Of a DNA stretch of 5,054 nucleotides, positions 1-5,054 are shown one piece after another; positions within the stretch are counted from its first letter, which is position 1; each line of letters begins with the position of its first letter. The stretch is from NCBI GenBank assembly GCA_021443285.1, contig JABUUG010000110.1, positions 1 to 5,054 of the forward strand. The letters run 5' to 3'. The DNA comes from Bacteroidaceae bacterium. Lineage in GTDB: Bacteria; Bacteroidota; Bacteroidia; Bacteroidales; Bacteroidaceae. A program made the position numbers and the translations under genes. Under the pieces are notes generated by a model that saw nothing but the letters and a program-made list of their open reading frames with translations, was not told where the DNA came from and ran no database searches.

Positions 1-326
1 CACACTTTGTACATTCCGTATGTAGGCTCTATTGCCACCACATTGTCTTTGGAGGGTATGGTAAAGCAACGGTAGACAAGGTCGATGGCTTCGTCTGAAC
101 CGTTGCCGAGGAAGATGCAGTGAGCGGGTACACCCTTTATTTTTTCCAGCCGATTTTTGAGTTCCGGTTGTAGTGGGTCAGGGTAGCGGTTGTAAGGTGC
201 ATTATATGGGTTTTCGTTGGCATCAATGAACACCCTCGCCTCTCTGCCAGCATACTCGTTTCTTGCCGAACTATATGGTTCTAATGCCCATATATTGGGA
301 CGTGTAAGTTTTTTTAGACTTTTCAT
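1..326 (-). CDS. hisC: Histidinol-phosphate aminotransferase, N-terminal part (cut by window edge)
   Basis: Only the first 108 codons are inside the window; the gene runs off the left edge. The ATG is the complement of 324-326 and the protein begins [20 protein letters not shown]. HisC is a PLP-dependent class I/II aminotransferase that moves an amino group from glutamate to imidazole-acetol phosphate in cytoplasmic histidine synthesis. Family signs visible here are the N-terminal PYSSARNEY segment, DANENPYN (residues 35-42), NRYPDP (46-51) and [10 protein letters not shown] (74-83), where the Gly-Asn/Ser turn contacts the cofactor phosphate in relatives. The PLP-binding lysine lies beyond the edge, so intactness cannot be judged. 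Only 4 bases separate its start from the hisD stop, so the two are almost certainly translated from one mRNA. The assignment rests on sequence resemblance plus operon position and is strong. Confidence 0.93.
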   Translation of the reverse strand, partial: MKSLKKLTRPNIWALEPYSSARNEYAGREARVFIDANENPYNAPYNRYPDPLQPELKNRLEKIKGVPAHCIFLGNGSDEAIDLVYRCFTIPSKDNVVAIEPTYGMYKV

Positions 327-330
327 TGCT

Positions 331-1611
331 TTATTTACCAATAATCCTGACTGTCATTGCATTCTTGTGTGCATTCAGGCTTTCTGCCTCTGCCATAATT
401 TCTACGGATTTTCCGATGGATGCTATGCCTTGTCTGGTGAGATGCTGGAATGTTACTTTTCTCATGTATGAGTCGAGGTTTACGCCGCTGTAGGATGTGG
501 CCCATCCGTGTGTGGGTAGTGTGTGGTTTGTCCCACTTGCATAGTCACCAGCACTCTCACAGGCATAGTTTCCGAGAAATACGGATCCAGCATTGATTAC
601 CTTGTCAGCAAGTTTCTCATAGTCGTCGGATGCTATGATGAGGTGTTCTGGGGCGTATGCATTGCTTAGTGCCATTGCCTCGTCTTGGCTGTTTACGAGC
701 ACAAATGTTGAGTTTTCAAGAGTCTTCCTCGCCATGTCCTTTCGTGGCAGTTGTTCCACTTGGCGTTCCACTTCTGTGCTTACCTTGTTGAGCATCATTT
801 CGCTTGTGGTTATAAGCAGTACCTGGGAATCTGTGCCATGTTCTGCCTGCGATAAGAGGTCTGCGGCAACGAATACGGGATCGCTTGTGTCGTCTGCCAG
901 GGCACACACCTCGCTCGGTCCTGCGGGCATATCAATTGCCACATCGGAGAGTGATACCGCCTGTTTGGCTGCCATTACGAAACGGTTGCCAGGGCCGAAG
1001 ATTTTGTGCACCTTTGGAACGGATTCTGTGCCGTATGCCATTGCACCTATAGCCTGTACACCGCCTATCTTGTATATGCGGCTGATACCAGCAATAGATG
1101 CCGCAGCGAGGATGGCTGCATTTACCTTTCCTTCCTTAGATGGAGGCGTCGAGAGCACTATCTCACGGCATCCGGCAATTTTTGCAGGAATGGCGAGCAT
1201 GAGTACTGTGGAAAACAGTGGGGCAGTGCCGCCGGGTATATATAGTCCAACCTTCTCTATTGCGATACTCTTCTGCCAGCACCGCACCCCAGGAGATGTC
1301 TCGACAATCTGCCCTTCAAACTTTTGGCTTTCATGGAATTTTGTAATGTTGGAGTGGGCAAGACGTATGGCGTCGAGCAGGTCTGGTGAAACATTCTTCA
1401 GGGCATCGACTATTTCTTCTTGCGTTACAAGCAGATTCGATAGTGTTGCGTTGTCGAACTTCTGTTCATACTCCTTTACCGCCTCATCGCCTCGGTTCTT
1501 GATGTCTTCCAAAATGGAAGAAACCGTTTCGTTTAGCGAGGCGAGATCGATGTCTGGGCGGCGACATATCTCCGCGTAGTCGCTTGCGTTGGGGTATCTG
1601 ATTATTTTCAT
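331..1611 (-). CDS. hisD: Histidinol dehydrogenase
   Basis: HisD is a zinc- and NAD-dependent cytoplasmic enzyme that oxidises L-histidinol through histidinal to L-histidine, the last two steps of the pathway. The 426-residue product is full length for the family (about 430). The expected active-site residues are present: by correspondence with the E. coli enzyme, zinc ligands are Q255 and H258 (in [10 protein letters not shown]), D356 (in [11 protein letters not shown]) and H415 (in LNAHKNA). The catalytic general base/acid pair is E322-H323 in [19 protein letters not shown] (122-131), GPGNRFV (206-212) and DMPAGPSEV (227-235) are further family signatures. The start is the ATG at 1609-1611, which gives the normal N-terminus; no Shine-Dalgarno sequence precedes it. 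hisG lies 80 bases upstream and hisC 4 bases downstream. A long open frame antisense to it is a shadow. Confidence 0.98.
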   Translation of the reverse strand: MKIIRYPNASDYAEICRRPDIDLASLNETVSSILEDIKNRGDEAVKEYEQKFDNATLSNLLVTQEEIVDALKNVSPDLLDAIRLAHSNITKFHESQKFEGQIVETSPGVRCWQKSIAIEKVGLYIPGGTAPLFSTVLMLAIPAKIAGCREIVLSTPPSKEGKVNAAILAAASIAGISRIYKIGGVQAIGAMAYGTESVPKVHKIFGPGNRFVMAAKQAVSLSDVAIDMPAGPSEVCALADDTSDPVFVAADLLSQAEHGTDSQVLLITTSEMMLNKVSTEVERQVEQLPRKDMARKTLENSTFVLVNSQDEAMALSNAYAPEHLIIASDDYEKLADKVINAGSVFLGNYACESAGDYASGTNHTLPTHGWATSYSGVNLDSYMRKVTFQHLTRQGIASIGKSVEIMAEAESLNAHKNAMTVRIIGK

Positions 1612-1630
1612 TTCGGGTGGTGTTCTTTAA

Positions 1631-1691
1631 GTGTAGTGAAGGGGAGTGGTAACTCCAGGGGAGGGGAGTTAACTACACATTAACTCCCCTT
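1631..1691 (-). repeat. Intercistronic hairpin and related repeats between hisG and hisD
   Basis: This stretch fills most of the 80-base hisG-hisD gap. The main element is a perfect inverted repeat: 1662-1672 (AGGGGAGTTAA on the plus strand) pairs with 1680-1690 around a 7-base loop. On the his mRNA it forms just after the hisG TAG stop. A partial copy, GGGGAGTGGTAACTCC at 1641-1656, makes a smaller 5-bp hairpin and can also pair with the 3' arm as an alternative. The seven bases at 1631-1637 (GTGTAGT) are complementary to the main loop and its edge (1672-1678), which allows a pseudoknot. No run of U follows the stem on the mRNA, so it is not a standard intrinsic terminator. A role in mRNA processing, stability or uneven hisG/hisD expression is inference. 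Confidence 0.7.
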
Positions 1692-2543
1692 CTAAAGAAT
1701 CATCTTTTCTATTGGTGTTACAAGAATTCCCTGCGCACCCAATTCCTTCAGTTTTCCGATAATCTCCCAGAATATCTTTTGGTCAAGTACTGCATGGACT
1801 GAACACCATTCGGGGTCTGCAAGTGGGATAATAGTGGGACTTTTCAGTCCGGGAAGCACGTCAATAATCTGCTGCATACGGGCTTTCGGTGCATTCATGC
1901 GCACATACTTCTTGTCTTCTGCCTGTCGTACAGCCTCCATGCGGAAAAGCACCTGCTCCAGTATTTCCTTCTTCTCCGATGTCAAGTTTTTGTTCGCTAT
2001 AAGCAGTGCCTCGCTGTGCATCACCACCTCCACCTCTGTCAAGTTGTTGCTGACCAGTGTCGAGCCGCTGCTTACAATATCGAATATTGCATCGGCGAGT
2101 CCTATGCCAGGAGCAATCTCAACGGAACCGGTGATTACATGGACATCAGCCTTGATACCCTTCTCTGCCAGAAAGATGTTTAGTATGCCGGGATAAGACG
2201 TTGCTATTTTCTTTCCGTTGAACCATTCCAATCCCTTGTAGTTGGTGGTTTTTGGTATTGCAAGCGACAGTCGGCACTTGGAGAAGCCCAAACGCTTCAC
2301 AATCTCCGCGTTTTCTGCTTTTTCGCAGAACTCATTTTCACCAACGATGCCGACATCCGCCACTCCCGATGCCACGCTCTGCGGTATGTCGTCATCCCGC
2401 AGGTATAGCACTTCCAGAGGGAAATTTGATGACTGTACAAGCAGTGTACGTTTGGACGAGCCAATCTTTATGTCAGACTCGGCGAGCAGATTCATGGTGT
2501 CTTCATAGAGTCTGCCCTTGCTTTGTATTGCTATTCTAAGCAT
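1692..2543 (-). CDS. hisG: ATP phosphoribosyltransferase, long form with C-terminal regulatory domain
   Basis: HisG condenses ATP with PRPP to phosphoribosyl-ATP, the committed first step of histidine synthesis in the cytoplasm. The 283-residue protein is the long form. A two-lobed catalytic domain (about 1-205) opens with LRIAIQSKGRL and has DVGIVGENEF (63-72). The PRPP-binding loop is DAIFDIVSSGSTL (151-163). An ACT-like HisG_C domain (about 211-283) follows, starting near YVRMNAPKARM and ending ELGAQGILVTPIEKMIL. In this family the C-terminal domain binds histidine and gives feedback inhibition, and such enzymes do not need HisZ. The ATG at 2541-2543 gives the canonical N-terminus. It is the first gene of the operon, with its promoter in the divergent region upstream. 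It ends at a TAG (complement of 1692-1694) next to a strong hairpin. Confidence 0.98.
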   Translation of the reverse strand: MLRIAIQSKGRLYEDTMNLLAESDIKIGSSKRTLLVQSSNFPLEVLYLRDDDIPQSVASGVADVGIVGENEFCEKAENAEIVKRLGFSKCRLSLAIPKTTNYKGLEWFNGKKIATSYPGILNIFLAEKGIKADVHVITGSVEIAPGIGLADAIFDIVSSGSTLVSNNLTEVEVVMHSEALLIANKNLTSEKKEILEQVLFRMEAVRQAEDKKYVRMNAPKARMQQIIDVLPGLKSPTIIPLADPEWCSVHAVLDQKIFWEIIGKLKELGAQGILVTPIEKMIL

Positions 2544-2575
2544 TTATGTCGTGTTAATAAATTAAAAATGCGGCG

Positions 2576-2583
2576 CAAAGTTA
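2576..2583 (-). promoter_or_regulatory. Bacteroidetes-type -7 element for the his operon
   Basis: On the minus strand this reads TAACTTTG, an exact match to the Bacteroidetes -7 consensus TAnnTTTG. Transcription would start a few bases downstream, near 2570, leaving a leader of about 27 bases before the hisG ATG. At the usual spacing (about 19-21 bases) the -33 position falls near 2603-2607. No good TTTG is there, so the -33 element is weak or absent. Start site and strength are inferred from the motif. Confidence 0.65.
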
Positions 2584-2626
2584 ATGTTTTATGCTCTCAG
2601 TGGAATTATTATTTCCCATAAAACAC

Positions 2627-2634
2627 TAATTTTG
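2627..2634 (+). promoter_or_regulatory. Bacteroidetes-type -7 element for the transglycosylase pair
   Basis: TAATTTTG matches the Bacteroidetes -7 consensus TAnnTTTG exactly. A start a few bases downstream, near 2638-2641, would leave a leader of only about 13-16 bases before the TTG start at 2654. The expected -33 position lies near 2603-2607, the same bases predicted for the opposing his promoter, and has no clear TTTG. The second transglycosylase gene, 21 bases after the first, is probably served by this same promoter. Confidence 0.6.
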
Positions 2635-2653
2635 CGCCGAAAAATTAACATAA

Positions 2654-3817
2654 TTGAGATATTGTCTTTGCATATTGTCTTGCTTTTTGATGTTTTTTGC
2701 CTCTTGCAAAGGCTGGAAATCGAATGAGAAAGAAGAAATCCTCACCCCTTGGGGCGACATAATAGCAGTCGGGGACACCCTGAGAAGCGACACATCCGAT
2801 GTGCTTTCTCTGCGGGAGCTTGTAGCAAACGGAGAAATCATTATGCTTACAGAAAACGGCCCTCAGACCTACTATGAGTATAAGGGCAGCGCGTTAGGTA
2901 CGCAATATCTGTTGGTGGAGGCTTTTGCCCAGCGTCTTGGAGTGCGTGTGCGAGTGGAAATATGCCGCGACTCGCTTGATATTCTGTCGCGATTGGAAAA
3001 CAATGAAGGCGACATAGCGGCCTTCCTGACACCTGGCGACTTCAAGGCTTCAACGCAGGAACTCAGTGACAGCATAAGCCGCTGGTATACCGCCCGTCTG
3101 CTGAATGATGTGCTGACGAGGGAAAAGGATATTGTGGCGAGTGGCGGCGTGAAGCGAAAGGTTTATTCCCCTTACAGGAATCCTGAAGGTGGAGTCATAT
3201 CTTCTTATGACATTTTTTTCAAGAGATACGGTCAGCAGACTGGCTGGGACTGGCGTCTTATTGCTGCGCAGTGTTACCAGGAATCCACATTTGATCCGAA
3301 TGCAGTGTCTTTTGCGGGCGCCAAAGGTCTCATGCAGATTATGCCTTCGACTGCAGCTCATCTGGGTCTTGCCGCTGCCGATATTTATGATCCGGAGAAA
3401 AGCATTGCCGCTGCCTGCCGATACATCGTGGAACTGTCAGGGCTATTCTCTGATGTGCCTGATGCTTTCGAGCGTCAGAACTTTGTGCTTGCCTCGTACA
3501 ACGGCGGGGCTGCACATATCAGGGATGCAATGGCTCTGGCAATGGCTGACGGGAGGAACGAATACTACTGGGAGAATGTTAAGCCGTACATACTGAAACT
3601 TGCAACACCCGCCGGGTACAGGAACCCCATTGTAAAGCACGGATATATGAGGGGATGGGAAACGGCGGGCTATGTGGATGCAATACGAAGACGCTTTCAG
3701 ACATACGGAGGCTCAAACAATGTGAACGGCAGAACGTACATACAGCAAAACAAAGAATACCAGAATATAAGGGAGTTTTCGCCTACTGCACCTCCGCAAA
3801 GGGCGGCCGGCAAATGA
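2654..3817 (+). CDS. MltF-like lytic transglycosylase lipoprotein (first of tandem pair)
   Basis: Predicted membrane-bound murein lytic transglycosylase: enzymes of this family cleave the MurNAc-GlcNAc bond of peptidoglycan and form 1,6-anhydroMurNAc. The 387-residue protein has a lipoprotein signal peptide (1-17, lipobox FASC, lipid-bearing C18). A solute-binding-like segment follows (about 52-128: LRELVANGEI, LTENGPQTYYE, GTQYLLVEAFAQRLGV, EGDIAAF). After a linker, the SLT/Goose-type lysozyme-like domain covers about 184-350. The catalytic Glu is E210 in CYQESTFD, followed by GLMQIMP (225-231), SYNGG (281-285) and YMRGWETAGYV (331-341). The binding segment looks much shorter than in full MltF. 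The TTG at 2654 is chosen because TAA immediately precedes it in frame and the first ATG (2690) would destroy the signal peptide. No acidic surface-export signal follows C18, so periplasmic anchoring is likely. The C-terminal tail (352-387) is polar and unassigned. Confidence 0.88.
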   Translation: MRYCLCILSCFLMFFASCKGWKSNEKEEILTPWGDIIAVGDTLRSDTSDVLSLRELVANGEIIMLTENGPQTYYEYKGSALGTQYLLVEAFAQRLGVRVRVEICRDSLDILSRLENNEGDIAAFLTPGDFKASTQELSDSISRWYTARLLNDVLTREKDIVASGGVKRKVYSPYRNPEGGVISSYDIFFKRYGQQTGWDWRLIAAQCYQESTFDPNAVSFAGAKGLMQIMPSTAAHLGLAAADIYDPEKSIAAACRYIVELSGLFSDVPDAFERQNFVLASYNGGAAHIRDAMALAMADGRNEYYWENVKPYILKLATPAGYRNPIVKHGYMRGWETAGYVDAIRRRFQTYGGSNNVNGRTYIQQNKEYQNIREFSPTAPPQRAAGK

Positions 3818-3838
3818 TTAACCATACAGTTAAGTGCA

Positions 3839-5035
3839 GTGAGCAGGTTTGTGCCATATATTTTATTAATGTGTGCTATTCTGACAGGATGTCTGCCGGG
3901 CGGCCGGTTTGAGGAAAGGATAATAACTCCGCAGGGCGACACCCTGCTATTAAAAGATTCCTGCTATCGCCAGCGGCCGTTGTCCGTAAGGGAGATTAAG
4001 GAAAGAGGAAGAATAAGGTTGCTCACATACTATAGCCCGACGACCTATTTCAAATACAATAACCGGCATTTCGGCATCCAGTATCTTATAACCAGCGAAT
4101 TTGCACGGGGGCTTGACGTAGATGTTGCTGTTGATTCGTGTAAGGACTCCACAGAAGTGGCGGCGCGCCTGTTGCGCTTTGAAGGAGACATAGCCGTTAC
4201 TCATGTTCCTGGCAGACTGAAGGCTGCGACAAAAGAATTGCAGGACAGCATTGACAAATGGTACTGCGACACAATTGTCTCCTACATAGTGCAGGCTCAG
4301 AAGCTGTGGCTTTCGGACAGTGGACTTACCCGTCATGAGTATCCTCCGTATATAGACCTGAAAAGGGGGGAGTTCTCACAGTACGACTCATTGTTCCGTA
4401 AGTATGCGAAATATTGCAACTGGGACTGGAAACTGCTTGCGGCACAATGCTATCAGGAGTCAACCTTCGACAAGCAGGCCATGTCGTATATGGGAGCACG
4501 GGGGCTGATGCAGATAATGCCTCACATAGCAGAAAGGATAAACCTCCCCTTCACCGAAATGTTCGACCCAGAGACGAATATAAAGGCTGCAGTAAGGCTT
4601 ATTGTGGAGCTGAATGACAATTTCAGCTTTATCCGTAACACCTATGAGCGTCAGAACTTCATCCTTGCTGCGTATAACGGCGGTATCGGCCATGTAATGG
4701 ATGCCATAGCACTCGCCAAGGCAGACACTGTGCCCACACATCGGTGGGACTATGTCGCACCCTACGTTCTGCTGCTTTCCACCCCTGAGGGTTATAGCCA
4801 TCCGCTCGTGCAGCACGGATATATGAGGGGTACGGAGACCGTGGGGTATGTTTCAGGCATACGTCGAAGGTATGCGCAGTATGGCGGTGCAAACCGCCTG
4901 ACTGGCAAGCCTTACAAGACCCCGACAATAACCTTGAAAAAAGAGGATGAGGAAAAAACAATAAGGAAGGTGGAGGATGTAAAGAAGGCGCAAGAAATAA
5001 ACCCAAATAGTTCATTAGAGAATGGTTTGTATTGA
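3839..5035 (+). CDS. MltF-like lytic transglycosylase lipoprotein (second of tandem pair)
   Basis: This is a paralogue of the preceding gene and lines up with it along nearly the whole length; the catalytic cores are about half identical by eye. The 398-residue protein has a lipoprotein signal peptide with lipobox LTGC (C18), then a shortened solute-binding-like segment (about 49-125: VREIKERGRIRLLTYYSPTT, FGIQYLITSEFARGL, FEGDIAV). The SLT/Goose-type domain spans about 181-347, with catalytic E207 in CYQESTFD, GLMQIMP (222-228), AYNGG (278-282) and YMRGTETVGYV (328-338). It is expected to cut peptidoglycan glycan strands in the periplasm. The GTG at 3839 is chosen because it gives a proper signal peptide; the next in-frame ATG (3869) would remove most of it. 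The start is 21 bases after the upstream TGA and in the same frame. Unlike its neighbour it ends in a Lys/Glu-rich tail (367-384). Only 19 bases follow the stop, and no terminator can be seen. Confidence 0.88.
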   Translation: MSRFVPYILLMCAILTGCLPGGRFEERIITPQGDTLLLKDSCYRQRPLSVREIKERGRIRLLTYYSPTTYFKYNNRHFGIQYLITSEFARGLDVDVAVDSCKDSTEVAARLLRFEGDIAVTHVPGRLKAATKELQDSIDKWYCDTIVSYIVQAQKLWLSDSGLTRHEYPPYIDLKRGEFSQYDSLFRKYAKYCNWDWKLLAAQCYQESTFDKQAMSYMGARGLMQIMPHIAERINLPFTEMFDPETNIKAAVRLIVELNDNFSFIRNTYERQNFILAAYNGGIGHVMDAIALAKADTVPTHRWDYVAPYVLLLSTPEGYSHPLVQHGYMRGTETVGYVSGIRRRYAQYGGANRLTGKPYKTPTITLKKEDEEKTIRKVEDVKKAQEINPNSSLENGLY

Positions 5036-5054
5036 ATTTTATTTTTGATTAGAT

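Larger units (their letters stand above)
2571..2639. repeat. 23-bp inverted repeat with 23-base spacer spanning the divergent promoters
   Basis: The left arm is 2571-2593 and the right arm 2617-2639. The right arm read in reverse complement matches the left at 21 of 23 positions, and both differences are G/A. The outer part of each arm is CGGCGCAAA or its complement TTTGCGCCG; the inner part is GTTTTATG or CATAAAAC. Each arm contains one outward-facing TAnnTTTG promoter element. Predicted transcription starts lie near the outer ends of the arms, so neither mRNA should contain both arms; any function is more likely at DNA level. Possible explanations are a duplicated promoter or a palindromic regulator site; the sequence does not decide between them. 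Confidence 0.85.

Noticed and set aside
217..471. Small plus-strand open frame across the hisC/hisD junction
   Set aside because: It overlaps the coding sequence of both hisC and hisD on the other strand and shows no family signature.
635..1579. Long open frame of 314 codons on the plus strand, antisense to hisD
   Set aside because: It lies wholly inside hisD, which carries every expected catalytic and zinc-binding residue. The antisense product is Ser/Ala-rich with no recognisable domain, as expected from a shadow frame.
1660..1692. Intrinsic terminator after hisG
   Set aside because: The stem is strong, but on the his mRNA it is followed by C-rich sequence instead of a U-tract, and hisD and hisC follow in the same operon.
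2626..2841. Small minus-strand open frame across the first transglycosylase start and the divergent promoter
   Set aside because: It overlaps the signal peptide and binding segment of the transglycosylase and runs through the predicted promoter, with no recognisable product.
3814..3912. ATG overlapping the TGA of the first transglycosylase (ATGA), as a possible start of the second gene
   Set aside because: That frame closes after 32 codons and is not the frame of the transglycosylase. The GTG at 3839 gives a clean lipoprotein signal peptide.
5036..5054. AT-rich end of the window as a terminator
   Set aside because: Only 19 bases are available and no stem can be formed within them; it may continue beyond the edge.

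Overview
The window reads as chromosomal DNA from a Bacteroidales bacterium, probably of the Prevotella/Bacteroides kind. The evidence is indirect: two intergenic matches to the Bacteroidetes promoter -7 element TAnnTTTG, no Shine-Dalgarno-like sequence before any start, a histidine operon in the order hisG-hisD-hisC typical of that group, and lipoprotein-type murein hydrolases. No mobile element, CRISPR array, tRNA or rRNA is visible.

Left half (1-2543, minus strand): a histidine biosynthesis operon read right to left. hisG (long-form ATP phosphoribosyltransferase, step 1) is followed after 80 bases by hisD (histidinol dehydrogenase, last two steps). After 4 more bases comes hisC (histidinol-phosphate aminotransferase), cut by the left edge after 108 codons. 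The hisG-hisD gap holds a strong 11-bp hairpin and related repeats.

Middle (2544-2653): a 110-base divergent promoter region. Two TAnnTTTG elements point outward and lie in the arms of a 23-bp inverted repeat (21 of 23 positions pair) with a 23-base spacer. The predicted -33 regions of both promoters fall on the same few bases of the spacer. Both predicted mRNA leaders are too short for a T-box or a leader-peptide attenuator.

Right half (2654-5035, plus strand): two tandem paralogous lipoproteins with a C-terminal lytic transglycosylase (SLT/Goose-type, MltF-like) domain. Both keep the catalytic Glu and the GLMQIMP and YNGG motifs. In both, the N-terminal solute-binding (SBP_bac_3-like) domain looks shortened to about its first lobe. 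They start at TTG and GTG, are 21 bases apart and share one reading frame. They probably act on peptidoglycan in the periplasm from the outer membrane. Nothing shows a functional link to histidine synthesis beyond the shared promoter region.

The genes themselves are ordinary for this lineage. The parts most worth a second look are the symmetric divergent promoter, the intercistronic RNA structure and the shared domain loss in the transglycosylase pair.
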